A DNA stretch of 64,000 nt from assembly GCA_963793415.1 (NCBI GenBank), contig CAWCAC010000002.1, forward strand, positions 1 through 64,000. Direction: 5' to 3'. Source of the DNA: CAXMST01 sp963793415. GTDB taxonomy: Bacteria; Actinomycetota; Thermoleophilia; Solirubrobacterales; 70-9. Under the pieces are notes generated by a model. The model saw nothing but the letters and a program-made list of their open reading frames with translations, made no database searches and was not told the DNA's origin. Position numbers and translations under genes: made by a program. This document shows, piece after piece, positions 23,999 to 33,065 of the stretch (the first letter of the stretch is position 1; each line of letters opens with the position of its first letter).

Positions 23999-25019
23999 TC
24001 AATCCCAAACCTTCTCCCACTGCCGGCTCTCGGCCGAGCGATAGATGGCCAGCGCAGTTCGCAACTCGCCCAGCGAGTATTCAGCGCTGGCCGCCAATGG
24101 CGTCCCATCCAGCACCGCCCCGGCGAAGTCGTTCAATTCGTATCCGTAGCTGTCGGATCGGCCTGAGTTCTTGTCCAGGATCACTTTTCCGTCCGGGTGC
24201 GCCTTGGTATAGAGCAGCAGCCGGCCGCCGTTGCCCTTCTCAATCACCAATTCACCGTCCATGCCGGTGATACGGAATTCCTCGCCCGGCCCGGCAGCGG
24301 AGCCGGCGCGCAACGCGTCGAAGACCGCGACTTTGCCCGAGGCAAAACGTACCAGCGCCCTCGCCAGCGACTCGCCCTCCATCTCAGCCAACGGATGGTC
24401 GATGACGGCGACGACCTCATCGATCTCGCCCAACCACATGCGCAGCGGCCGAATCCAGTGAGCGCCGCCGTCGATGGTGATGCCGCCGCCGGTGATTGCC
24501 AGGTCATAGCGCCACGGCTTCGGTCCGCCTTCGCTCTCCATGGGGCCGCCGAAGTAGGCGCGCGCGCTGTGATGATGTCGCCGATGGCCCCTTCTTGGAT
24601 CAATCGCTGCACCGCCAGCGCGTCGGCCAATACTGGGCCTGTTCGGCCACCATGAAGACCGTCCCCGCTTGGCGCGCTGCATTCATGATACGCTCACAGC
24701 CGGCCAGCGTAGTCGCCATCGGCTTCTCCAGCAGCACATGTTTGCCCGCAGCAAAGGCAAGCTCAGCTGCTTCTTCATGCTGGTTGTGCGGCAGCATGAT
24801 ATCGACGGCATCAAAGTCGCCCTCTTCGAGCGCCGTTGCCAACGATGTGAACGGCTGTGCACCGGTCAGCACGGCCATGGCCGCCGCTCGCTCGGCACTG
24901 ATGTCGACGGCCGCGGTCACGTTGATGCGTTGCGCGTGGGATCGGATGCCGCGCCAGTGGGCTGCGGCGATCCCGCCGCAGCCCACGAATGCGATGTTGA
25001 GTTGTTTGGATTCTGTCAT
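23999..25019 (-). CDS. Gfo/Idh/MocA-family oxidoreductase (frameshifted)
   Basis: The N-terminal Rossmann motif is LNIAFVGCGGIAAAHWRG, the cofactor segment is KHVLLEKPMATTLAGC (the catalytic Lys of EKP), and the C-terminal substrate half contains GGGITIDGGAHWIRPLRMWLG with the conserved DxxxH-type helix. The start is MTESKQ (complement of 25017-25019). Frame changes lie near 24560 and 24610. Such enzymes oxidise sugars or sugar derivatives using NAD(P); neighbouring fucosidase genes suggest a deoxy-sugar or its acid as substrate, by inference only. Confidence 0.82.
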
Positions 25020-25303
25020 GAGTGCTCCTGATGTGGCGGCGGTTTCAATCGGCGGTGTCAACCACATGAAATCCGGTTGATCCCGAATAATAATCCCACA
25101 CATTTCAAAAACTTGCTACCGCTTTTCTCAAGATCGTCGGGAAGCGGTCCGACTTTGAAGACTCATTGATCCTAAGATGGTTGAAACCAGCGGTCTATAC
25201 TGAGGACGCATCGAAAAATCGGCGGATATGGACGTGATTCTCAATCATTCGATGATTGTCTGTCCGACCAAAGACATCAACCCGCTTTGGAAAGAAGGAA
25301 AAA

Positions 25304-26590
25304 ATGAAGAACTTGATTCGTGTTGGTTTTGTGGCATTGTTCATCGGTCTGCTGGCCGGATGTGGCAATCGGGCGGACCGAATCCCCAGAGAATCGAGAT
25401 CTGCCGCCAATCAGCCGGGCATTGCGGCAGCCGTTTCTCCAGTCGAACCCCAAGTTTCTGCAACCCGGACGCCTGCCTCGTCCGCCATGTCATCGCCCCT
25501 GGCTCTCAGTCCTCTACCGACGCCGATGCCGCAAGCTCAGAGTCCCTTGCCGTTAGGAGCCTCGCCGGCAAAAGTCGGCCGGGTGGCCTCTGGCGCTTAC
25601 TTGGCCGGGAACACAGTTCGCATTGCCATACCGTATGCCGGGTGGCTCAACTTCGTTGGCGTTGGCAGATGATCCAGCCAACCCCAGCGTGCTCTATTGG
25701 GATCTCCGTAGCGACCCGCTTGTCGCCGGATATGTGTGGAAAGACATCCGCCCTCTTTTCGAGCCATCCCACTCCAATCGCCTCTCTTTTGCAGGACTGG
25801 ATGACAGTGGACAGTGGTGGATCGGTGTTGTATCGGCTGCCCAACCTGGCATACGAGATGCAAAGCTGGAAGCGCTGTTGCCCATCGGCGATCCGCAGGA
25901 CGTTTTCTACGACTATACCTGGGAATCGGCCGACGCAATCCCTGAATACTTTGTCGTGGAAAAGGGTACCTTGCGCATCTATCGGTGGTTAGACAACCAA
26001 GCGACACTGCTCTATGTGATGGAAAATACCCCGACAGATGCTGTTTGGCCCTACAAGACCGATCTCGATGTGGACGGCGACCAACAAGCTGAGGTGATGT
26101 TGCGTTGGTACCAATCGCATGAAGATTCGCAGATGGAGAGCAGTCCATACCAGTTCATTCGTCCTGACGCCGAGCATGGCTATGTGTCGCTGGGTATGGT
26201 AGATTCAGGTTTTCAGTATATCGACTTTGATCATGATGGATTGGGTGAATTTCTATACCCAAAACCGATGGTTGATCCTCAAGCATGGGATGTGATCGAT
26301 CTGGAATGGCACGGTCTTCACGGCGACAAACCCAATCGTACGGCAGGTTTCGCCGCAAGCGCAGAAGACCGATGTCGACAATTTGCCGCCGCTGCCGGCG
26401 GCTTTGACTTTTCAGTGGCAAGGAGCGTATTGGCAATGGCCCAAAGAGGGTGGAGTCTTGCAACGTCTGGACAGTTAGCCTGCCGTTCCGTCTCCGACGT
26501 GCGGATCATCAGGAGGACATAAAGATTTCTATTGTTGGTCCCCTGAAGGCAACTACGCACTGACCGATATCCCTGGCGGCATGTTAGGAC
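25304..26590 (+). CDS. Lipoprotein with Pro-rich linker, cut at the junction (frameshifted)
   Basis: The ATG at 25304 follows AAGAAGGA. A lipoprotein signal peptide ends in the lipobox LLAGC (Cys21). A low-complexity Pro/Ser/Gln linker follows (to about residue 105), then, after a frameshift near 25640, a soluble domain with VLYWDLRSDPLVAGYVWKD, an FG-GAP-like Ca-binding stretch TDLDVDGDQQAEV and DFDHDGLGEFLYPK. A further shift near 26340 gives TDVDNLPPLPAALTFQWQG, and another near 26480 leads to CWSPEGNYALTDIPGG, where the sequence stops matching at about 26590. The family is not recognised. The open frame reaches the join without a natural end, so the C-terminus is missing. Confidence 0.6.
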
Positions 26591-26600
26591 GTCCCGAAGG
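26585..26600. other. Probable chimeric junction
   Basis: GC rises abruptly: 31 of 60 bases are G or C at 26281-26340 against 48 of 60 at 26641-26700. A + strand gene is cut on the left and a - strand glycosyltransferase on the right within about 15 bases of each other. Codon usage and frameshift density also change here. Confidence 0.75.
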
Positions 26601-26899
26601 GCGACGGCATCGGGGTTGAGGAACAGCAGCAGCGGGTTGCGGGCGCGATCGGCCCCGGCGTTGCAGGCGGCGCCGAAGCCGGGGTTGCCGCCGACCTCGA
26701 CGACGGTGGCGGCGGGCGCGAGCTCGCGAACCCGCTCGGCGGTGCCATCGGCGGAGCCGTTGTCGCAGACGATCAGCTCGTCGCCCGGCCGCAGCTCCGA
26801 GGTGATCGCCGGCAGCGAACGACTGACGGCGTCGGCGGAGTTGTACGTGACCATTACGACCGAGATCGGGTCGGCGGATGTCGGGCCGGAACCGCTCAA
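26590..26899 (-). CDS. Family 2 glycosyltransferase, N-terminal fragment
   Basis: MSGSGPTSADPISVVMVTYN opens a GT-A glycosyltransferase. The nucleotide-sugar site residues are in ELIVCDNGSADGTAE, the GNPGFGAACNAG segment is typical of rhamnosyl-type GT2 enzymes, and LLLFLNPDAVA holds the DxD-equivalent. The frame then leaves the family after ALRDVL at about 26590, with only about 100 of the usual 280-plus residues present. The break coincides with the composition change, so the rest of the gene is missing from this assembly. Confidence 0.85.
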
Positions 26900-27008
26900 G
26901 GCCGGGCGATTCTAGATCGCGGTCGGACCGCGGCAGGTCACCGACGAGGTCGGGGGAACTCCCGGATGCAGAAGCCGCCCCCGTCCGCAATGCTGCGCGG
27001 TCGCCCCG

Positions 27009-27722
27009 ATGAGCACCCGGCCTGACACCGATTCCGCGCCCGCGGCCTCAGCGCCGCGGCGCTTCGGCGCGCCCGCCGGCCAGCCGTCGGCGCGGCTGCT
27101 GATCGCCGTCGCTCTCGTGCCCGTCGCCGTCCTCGCGGTGCACGAGATCCGCTACCTGCTCGCGTTCGGCGACGCCAGCGGTTCGATGCTCGATGCCCGC
27201 GGACACGGCTACCTGGGGCAGTTGCTGCCGCCACTCGCGCTGATCTGCGCGGTGGCGCTCGGCGGCTTTTTGGCCCGGCTCGGGCAGGCGTGGCAGACCG
27301 GCGCCGGGGAGCGGTCGGTGCGGCTGACACTGATCGTGCTCTGGATCGCGTCCACCCTGGGCCTGCTCGGGATCTACTCCGGCCAGGAGATGCTCGAGGC
27401 GCTGATCTCGGGCAGCGGCTCCGCGGGGATCGATGCCGCCTTCGGCGACGGTGGCGCCTGGGCCCTGCCGGCCGCCACGGTGATCGGCCTGCTGCTGGCG
27501 CTCGTGTTGCGCGGCGCCGTCCGCGTCGTCGACCTCGTCGCCCGGCTCGCCCGACTCGAACGGCACCGCCCTTCCCCGGCTTTCATGCTTGGCTCACCGC
27601 GGCCGGCGACCGCGCCGGCCCGCGATCCGATGGCGCACTCGGCGCCGGGACGCGCACCGCCTCCTCGCGCTCCCGCTTTCGCATTTGGCCGGTGCCTGCC
27701 GGCAGCCCCCTGCGGCTGCTGA
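27009..27722 (+). CDS. Hypothetical membrane protein
   Basis: The protein has 237 residues starting MSTRPDTDSAPAASAPRR. Four hydrophobic helices are visible: LIAVALVPVAVLAVHEIRYL, LLPPLALICAVALGGFLARL, LTLIVLWIASTLGLLGI and LPAATVIGLLLALVLRGAV. The last 50 residues are Pro/Ala/Arg-rich and look like a frame-shifted or unstructured tail, so the true end may be near 27580. The family is not recognised. The next gene, a secreted protein, follows 34 bp downstream and may share its transcript. Confidence 0.6.
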   Translation: MSTRPDTDSAPAASAPRRFGAPAGQPSARLLIAVALVPVAVLAVHEIRYLLAFGDASGSMLDARGHGYLGQLLPPLALICAVALGGFLARLGQAWQTGAGERSVRLTLIVLWIASTLGLLGIYSGQEMLEALISGSGSAGIDAAFGDGGAWALPAATVIGLLLALVLRGAVRVVDLVARLARLERHRPSPAFMLGSPRPATAPARDPMAHSAPGRAPPPRAPAFAFGRCLPAAPCGC

Positions 27723-27756
27723 CGGCTCCGGCTCCCTGAATACCAAAGGAGAAGTG

Positions 27757-28185
27757 ATGAAGAACCTCATCGCGAAGTTCGCACTGCTCGCTGCGCTGGT
27801 CGCGGCGGTCGCCGTGCCCAGCCTGGCCTCGGCCGACGGCATGATGGAGACCACCCCCGCCAAGAAGGGCATGAGCGTCAAGCTCAAGGCCACCGAGGAC
27901 CCGATGGGCGGCTACAACCTCTTCGCCAAGACGAAGAAGTTCAAGTGGGCTCCCAAGCACGTCAACGCCGAGCACAAGAAGTGGGAGGGTCACGCCCACC
28001 TGTTCATCGATGGGGTCAAGATCACCCGTCTGTACGGGCCCTACTTCTACCTCGGCGCCTACTACCTCGGATCGCTCGCCCCGGGCGAGCACGAGGTGAC
28101 GGTCGGGCTCAACACCAACGAGCACAGCGCCTACGCCCACAAGGGCGTACCGGTCGAGGACTCGGTGACGATCACCACTCCCTGA
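27757..28185 (+). CDS. Secreted protein with GHAHLFIDG motif
   Basis: The protein has 142 residues; AAAGGAG precedes the ATG. A cleavable signal peptide ends at VPSLASADG. The mature part contains WEGHAHLFIDGVKITRLYGP and LAPGEHEVTVGLNTNEHSAY, giving several His residues in a beta-sandwich-like pattern seen in uncharacterised secreted actinobacterial proteins. Metal binding is possible but not proven. I cannot assign a function. Confidence 0.65.
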   Translation: MKNLIAKFALLAALVAAVAVPSLASADGMMETTPAKKGMSVKLKATEDPMGGYNLFAKTKKFKWAPKHVNAEHKKWEGHAHLFIDGVKITRLYGPYFYLGAYYLGSLAPGEHEVTVGLNTNEHSAYAHKGVPVEDSVTITTP

Positions 28186-28200
28186 CCGCAGCTCCGCCGC

Positions 28201-28244
28201 GCCGTGCCGGTCGTCCGTCTTCGACGGGCGGCCGGCGGCACGGC
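28201..28244. terminator. GC-rich hairpin after secreted protein gene
   Basis: GCCGTGCCGG and CCGGCGGCACGGC can pair imperfectly around a CTTCG loop directly after the stop at 28185. No T-run follows, as is common in high-GC actinobacteria. Confidence 0.4.
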
Positions 28245-28275
28245 CGGCTTCCGCTGATCGCGGCATGATGCGCAC

Positions 28276-29208
28276 GTGGCCCGTGTCCTCATCACCCGCC
28301 CGCTGCCCGGCTCGCCCGGAGACGCTGCTCGAGGAGGCGGGGCACGAGGTCCGGGTATCGGGAGGCCGAGCTTCCGCCGAGCGCGGAGCGAGCTCGCCGA
28401 GCTCGCGTCCGCCTTCGAGGCCGAGGGGCTGCTCTGCCTGCTGACCGAGAAGGTCGGGGCCCAGCTGCTCGACGCCTGTCCCTCGATCCGGGCCGTCTCG
28501 AACATGGCGGTCGGCACCGACAACATCGACCTCGCCGAGTGCGCGCGGCGCGGGATCCCGGTCGGGAACACGCCGGGGGTGCTGACCGAGGCGACCGCCG
28601 ACCTCGCCTTCGCACTGCTGCTCGCCTGCGCCCGCCGCCTGGTCGAGGCTGCCGACGCGGTCCGCGCCGGCGAGTGGCGGACCTGGGAGCCCGGCGGCTG
28701 GCTCGGCGCCGACGTCGGTGGGGCGACGCTGCTGATCGTCGGCCCGGGCAAGATCGGCGCCGCCGTAGCCAGGCGCGCGGAGGGCTTCGGGATGCGGGTG
28801 CTCGAGGCCGGACGCGACGACGAGCTGGCGCCGCTGCTGGCCGAAGCCGACTACGTCTCCCTGCACTGCCCACTGACCGAGGCGACCCGCGGCCTGATCG
28901 GCGCCACCGAGCTCGCGGCGATGAAGGACTCCGCCTACCTGATCAACACGGCGCGCGGCGAGGTCGTCGACCAGCAGGCGCTGCGCGAGGCGCTCGTCGC
29001 CGGAACGATCGCCGGCGCCGGACTCGACGTGACCACGCCCGAGCCGCTGCCCGCCGACGACCCGCTGCTCGGCGCCCCCAACCTCACCGTCCTCCCCCAC
29101 GTGGGCTCCGCTTCGCGGACGACGCGGGAGGCGATGGCGCGGCTCGCCGCCGAGAACCTGATCGCCGCCCTCGACGGCAGGCCGATGCCACACCGCGTGG
29201 GGCGGTAG
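28276..29208 (+). CDS. D-isomer-specific 2-hydroxyacid dehydrogenase (frameshifted near 5' end)
   Basis: The GTG at 28276 gives VARVLITRPLPGS. The next 30 codons only make sense as two small frame changes (PETLLEEAGHEVRV, then REAELPPSAE) before the frame settles at ELAELASAFEAEG. The remainder is a standard NAD-dependent enzyme: VGPGKIGAAVARR, the catalytic Arg in NTARGEVVD, Glu in DVTTPEPLP and His in LPHVGS. Family members reduce glyoxylate or hydroxypyruvate or oxidise 3-phosphoglycerate. The broken start (28315-28390) is a sequencing indel or a real lesion. Confidence 0.85.
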   Translation: MARVLITRPLPGSPGDAARGGGARGPGIGRPSFRRARSELAELASAFEAEGLLCLLTEKVGAQLLDACPSIRAVSNMAVGTDNIDLAECARRGIPVGNTPGVLTEATADLAFALLLACARRLVEAADAVRAGEWRTWEPGGWLGADVGGATLLIVGPGKIGAAVARRAEGFGMRVLEAGRDDELAPLLAEADYVSLHCPLTEATRGLIGATELAAMKDSAYLINTARGEVVDQQALREALVAGTIAGAGLDVTTPEPLPADDPLLGAPNLTVLPHVGSASRTTREAMARLAAENLIAALDGRPMPHRVGR

Positions 29209-29281
29209 GGCGCCTTTGAAAGTCTGCGCTGTTCCGGCGTTCACCCGGATGGGATGACGACAGACGGCCCCTCTGTGCAGT

Positions 29282-30667
29282 GTGATGCCCGGCATGGATG
29301 AAGCTCAGACTCCCCCGCCCGACGCCCTCACCGGTACCAGGTTCCTGCTCGAGGACGCACCCTCCGACAAGATGCCCGCGACCGGGATGTCGTCTCTCGA
29401 CGCGATGCGGCTCGTCGGGACCGAGCTCTACCTCGAGGGCGAGCCGATGCGCAACCTCGCGACCTTCGTGACCACGTGGATGGAGCCCGAGGCTCAGCGG
29501 ATCATCGCCGAGAACCTGTACCGCAACTTCATCGACCACGCCGAGTACCCGGTCACCGCCGAGTTCGAGCAGCGCTGCATCCGGATGCTCGCCGACCTCT
29601 TCAACGCCCCCGGCGAGACGACCGGAGCCCGCACCCAGGGCTCCTCGGAGGCGATCATGCTCGGCGCGCTGTCGCTGAAGTGGAAGTGGCGTGCGCGACA
29701 GGAGAAGGCCGGCAAGCCGACCGACAACCCGAACCTGATCTTCGGTGGCGACGTCCACGTCGTCTGGGAGAAGTTCTGCCGCTACTTCGACGTCGAGCCG
29801 CGGATCGTGCCGCTGCAGCCGGGCAAGTACACGATCGGGCCCGAGGACGTGGAGCCGCACATCGACGAGAACACGATCGGCGTCGCCGCCGTGCTCGGCA
29901 CGACCTTCACCGGCCACGCCGACGACATCACCGGCATCAACGACCTGCTCGTCGACCTCAAGAACGAGAAGGGCCACGACGTTCCGCTCCACATCGACGG
30001 CGCCAGCGGCGGCTTCGTGTGGCCGTTCCTGTACCCGCACACCGAATGGGACTTCCGCCTCGAGCAGGTGCGCTCGATCAACGCGTCGGGTCACAAGTTC
30101 GGCCTCGTCTACCCGGGCATCGGCTGGCTCGTCTTCCGCGAGAAGTCGGACCTGCCCGAGGATCTCGTCTTCTACGAGAACTACCTCGGCAAGACGGACG
30201 CGACCTTCACGCTCAACTTCTCGACCGGGAGCTCGATGGTGCTGGCTCAGTACTACCAGTTCGTCCGCCTCGGCCATCACGGTTACAAGACGGTCATGGA
30301 GACGATGCAGAAGAACGCGCAGCGCCTCGCCCAGGGCCTCAAGGAGACCGGCCGCTTCGACCTGATCGGCGAGGACGAGGAACAACTGCCGCTGGTCGCC
30401 TTCCAGCTCAAGGAGGGCCAGAACTTCGACGAGTTCGACGTCGCCTGGCAGCTGTCGGCCGAACGCGGCTGGATGGTTCCCGCGTACACGCTGCCGGCGA
30501 ACGCCCAGGAGGTGAAGCTGATGCGTGCCCTGGTCAAGCAGACGCTGACCCGCGAGATGGTCGACACGCTGATCTCGGACATCGGCGAGGCCTGCGACTC
30601 GCTCGAGAAGAAGGGTGGCGCGCACGAGAGCGAGCGCGCCAAGGTGAAGACGGGGACCGGCTACTGA
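29282..30667 (+). CDS. gadB: Glutamate decarboxylase
   Basis: A PLP enzyme of 461 residues, close to the 466 of Escherichia coli GadB. It converts L-glutamate to GABA and CO2, consuming a proton. The PLP lysine is Lys272 in NASGHKFGLVYPG. Other landmarks are GSSEAIMLG, VHVVWEKFCRYF, HIDGASGGFV and FSTGSSMVLAQYYQ. The start could be GTG 29282, ATG 29285 or ATG 29294 (MDEAQTPPP). No dedicated glutamate/GABA antiporter lies beside it; the next gene is an AI-2E family exporter. A role in acid resistance or GABA metabolism is inferred. Confidence 0.93.
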   Translation: MMPGMDEAQTPPPDALTGTRFLLEDAPSDKMPATGMSSLDAMRLVGTELYLEGEPMRNLATFVTTWMEPEAQRIIAENLYRNFIDHAEYPVTAEFEQRCIRMLADLFNAPGETTGARTQGSSEAIMLGALSLKWKWRARQEKAGKPTDNPNLIFGGDVHVVWEKFCRYFDVEPRIVPLQPGKYTIGPEDVEPHIDENTIGVAAVLGTTFTGHADDITGINDLLVDLKNEKGHDVPLHIDGASGGFVWPFLYPHTEWDFRLEQVRSINASGHKFGLVYPGIGWLVFREKSDLPEDLVFYENYLGKTDATFTLNFSTGSSMVLAQYYQFVRLGHHGYKTVMETMQKNAQRLAQGLKETGRFDLIGEDEEQLPLVAFQLKEGQNFDEFDVAWQLSAERGWMVPAYTLPANAQEVKLMRALVKQTLTREMVDTLISDIGEACDSLEKKGGAHESERAKVKTGTGY

Positions 30668-30671
30668 TCCG

Positions 30672-31865
30672 GTGATCCGCGGCCGGCGGCATAGGTCGAA
30701 GAGCGCCGAGGAGACCGGCGGCGAGCCCCGCCCCGAGTACATCGAGATCGACGCGAGCCAGATCGGCTCGCTGATCTCGGTTCCCGACTGGCTCCGCAAC
30801 GCCGGGCTGCTCTCGTGGCTGACGCTGGGAATCGGCCTGCTGCTCGTCGCCGCCGTGTGGCTCGCGGCGATGACCCAGGTGATCGTCGTCCCGGTGATCG
30901 TCGCTGCGATTATTGCCGCGGTCGCCTCGCCGCTGGTTGCCCGGATGGCGAAACACGGCGTCCCGCGCGCGCTCGGCTCGGTTTTGATCCTGCTGCTGCT
31001 CGTCGGTGTGACCGTCGGCATGCTGCTCACGGTCGTGCTCGGCATCACCGGCCAGGCCGACAACGTCAGCGGTCACCTCGACGAGGCGAAGACGACGATC
31101 ACGGGCTGGACCGAGGATCTCGGCCTCAATCCCGAGAAGGCGAAGCAGGCCGGGGACACGGGCGCCTCGAGCGCGACCGACGCCGTATCGGCCCTGCTCG
31201 ACGGTGTCGTCTCGGGGATCGAGGGGCTCTCCTCGCTCGCCTTCTTCCTGGCGATGATGTTGCTCAGCCTGTTCTTCCTGCTCAAGGACGGCCCCCTGAT
31301 CCGCGGCTGGGTCGAGGGTCACATGGGAGTGCCCGAACCCGTCGCCAAGGTGATCGGCCAGCGGGTGCTCGGCTCGCTGCGGGGCTACTTCCTCGGCGTC
31401 ACGATCGTCGCCGTCTTCAATGCGGCGGTGGTCACTGTCGGCGCCCTGATCCTCGGCGTGCCGCTGGTCGGCACGATCGCCGCCGTCACCTTCATCGGCG
31501 CCTACATCCCTTACCTCGGGGCCTGGGCGGCAGCTGCCTTCTCGGTGCTGATCGCGCTAGGTGGATCCGGGCCGGAAGCGGCCGCCGGGATGGTGGTCGT
31601 GCAGCTGCTCGCCAACGGGATCCTTCAACAGCTGGTGCAGCCGTTCGCGATGGGAGCCGCGCTCGGGATCCACCCGCTCGCGGTGCTGATCGTGACGATC
31701 GCCGGCGGCGCTCTGTTCGGCACGCTCGGGCTGATCCTGGCGGCGCCGCTGACCGCGGCCCTGACCCGGATCTCGGCAGACCTGGCACGCGCCCGCGAGG
31801 CCGAGGCGGCGAAGCTCGCCGCCGGGGTCGGGATCGGGGCGGAACCCGCTCCAGGCGGCACCTAG
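30672..31865 (+). CDS. AI-2E family transporter (PerM/YdiK-like)
   Basis: The protein has 397 residues starting at GTG four bases after gadB. About eight membrane helices are predictable, with the family hallmarks QVIVVPVIVAAIIAAVASPL near the start, the central soluble segment (about residues 130-170) and VPLVGTIAAVTFIGAYIPYLG in the last third, then LVQPFAMGAALGIHPLAVL. The family includes proposed AI-2 exporters and Na+/H+ antiporters, so substrate is open. Close spacing suggests co-transcription with gadB. Confidence 0.88.
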   Translation: MIRGRRHRSKSAEETGGEPRPEYIEIDASQIGSLISVPDWLRNAGLLSWLTLGIGLLLVAAVWLAAMTQVIVVPVIVAAIIAAVASPLVARMAKHGVPRALGSVLILLLLVGVTVGMLLTVVLGITGQADNVSGHLDEAKTTITGWTEDLGLNPEKAKQAGDTGASSATDAVSALLDGVVSGIEGLSSLAFFLAMMLLSLFFLLKDGPLIRGWVEGHMGVPEPVAKVIGQRVLGSLRGYFLGVTIVAVFNAAVVTVGALILGVPLVGTIAAVTFIGAYIPYLGAWAAAAFSVLIALGGSGPEAAAGMVVVQLLANGILQQLVQPFAMGAALGIHPLAVLIVTIAGGALFGTLGLILAAPLTAALTRISADLARAREAEAAKLAAGVGIGAEPAPGGT

Positions 31866-31990
31866 GCGGCCCCTGAATCATCCGGACCGGGTGAAGGCGA
31901 GCCGATCGCGGCGTCGTACCTTCACCCTGCCGCCCTCGTGCGGCCGCTGCCGGTCGCATTCGGGTGGCCGGAGCACGAAGGGAGAACAAA

Positions 31991-32380
31991 ATGCAAGGTG
32001 CCGGAAGAGTCGTTTTCGCTGGAGTCATGTTGCTGCTCCTCGGAACGCTCAACATCATCTACGGGATCGGGGCCCTCGACGACGCGAACATCTTCGTCAA
32101 CGACACCCGGCTCGTATTCGACGATCTCAACCAGCTCGGCTGGGTGCTGATCATTCTCGGCCTGATCCAGCTGACCGGCGGTTTCTCGCTGTTTTCGGGG
32201 AACGTCTACGGACGCGTGGTCGGCGTCGTCGGCGCCGGACTCGGGGCGATCATGGCCCTGGTCTCTGTAGGGGGTGCCTTCCCCTGGTGGTCGCTGGGCG
32301 TGTTCGTCCTCTGCGTCTGGGTCCTGTGGGGAATCCTCATCTACGACCCGAACGAGAGCGCTGACGGCGACCGCGTCTAG
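31991..32380 (+). CDS. Four-helix membrane protein, DUF7144-like
   Basis: The protein has 129 residues; GGAG lies just before ATG 31991. Four helices: VVFAGVMLLLLGTLNIIYGI, LGWVLIILGLIQLTGGFSLF, VVGVVGAGLGAIMALVSV and WSLGVFVLCVWVLWGILIY. This layout is common in actinobacteria as an uncharacterised family. The function is unknown. Confidence 0.7.
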   Translation: MQGAGRVVFAGVMLLLLGTLNIIYGIGALDDANIFVNDTRLVFDDLNQLGWVLIILGLIQLTGGFSLFSGNVYGRVVGVVGAGLGAIMALVSVGGAFPWWSLGVFVLCVWVLWGILIYDPNESADGDRV

Positions 32381-32392
32381 CTGACTGTCGGT

Positions 32393-32422
32393 GCGCGGGC
32401 CCGCCTGGCGGCGGGCCCGCGC
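32393..32422. terminator. Perfect GC-rich hairpin
   Basis: A 13-bp perfect stem (GCGCGGGCCCGCC and its inverse) with the loop TGGC lies 13 bases after the stop of the small membrane gene. A U-less terminator is likely. Confidence 0.65.
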
Positions 32423-32433
32423 CCATTTCCACG

Positions 32434-33054
32434 ATGGCGATCCACTGGGCAGCAACGGGATTCGATCCGCGTCTGACGCGCCGGATCGGCGTGCTCTTCG
32501 CGATCGGGTCGTTCTGCTTCTTCGTCGGCCCTTTCCCCGGCGTCGTCGAGCTCGTCGGCTCCGAAGCCGACGGGATGATCTTCTTCGTCGGCTCGCTCTT
32601 CTTCACCTCGGCCGCGTTCCTGCAGGCGCGGCAGGCGAGCGGGCCCGACCGCGCCCCGACCCTGATCCAGTTCGCCGGCACGATCTTCTTCAACGTGAGC
32701 ACCTTCAGGGCGATGCAGGAGTCGATCGACAGCTCGCAGGTCGACCGCCTGATCTGGGCGCCTGAGGCAGCCGGCTCCGCAGCCTTCCTGATCGCCGGCG
32801 CGATGGCCTACGCGAGCGTGCACAAGGCCCGGGCGAAGATCGGCCACGGGCCCGAGTGGCGGGTCGCGGCCGTCAACCTCGCCGGCTGCGTGCTGTTCGG
32901 GATCTCGGCGGTCGCCGCCTACATCGTGCCCTCGACCGGCGACGTCCTCGACCTCGCTGCCGCCAACTTCACGACCTCGCTCGGCGGCCTCTGCTTCCTG
33001 CTCGGCTCGCTGCCGCTGATCTTCCGGCCCGCGATGCTGACGCCCGGGACATAG
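32434..33054 (+). CDS. Hypothetical membrane protein, YrhK-like
   Basis: The protein has 206 residues with five or six helices: IGVLFAIGSFCFFVGPFPG, GMIFFVGSLFFTSAAFLQA, AAFLIAGAMAYASVHKA, AVNLAGCVLFGISAVAAYIV and LGGLCFLLGSLPLIF. The FVGSLFFT and final LGSLPLIF parts resemble the YrhK-like family of small membrane proteins. The function is unknown. The gene ends 11 bases before the CLC gene, so co-transcription is likely. Confidence 0.65.
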   Translation: MAIHWAATGFDPRLTRRIGVLFAIGSFCFFVGPFPGVVELVGSEADGMIFFVGSLFFTSAAFLQARQASGPDRAPTLIQFAGTIFFNVSTFRAMQESIDSSQVDRLIWAPEAAGSAAFLIAGAMAYASVHKARAKIGHGPEWRVAAVNLAGCVLFGISAVAAYIVPSTGDVLDLAAANFTTSLGGLCFLLGSLPLIFRPAMLTPGT

Positions 33055-33065
33055 GATCGGGAGCG

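Noticed and set aside
27583..29295. 570-residue open frame on the - strand
   Set aside because: Shadow of the secreted protein and dehydrogenase genes on the + strand; composition is Gly/Arg/Ala-rich and lacks motifs.
29084..31063. 659-residue open frame on the - strand
   Set aside because: Antisense to gadB and the AI-2E transporter gene, both of which have full motif sets.
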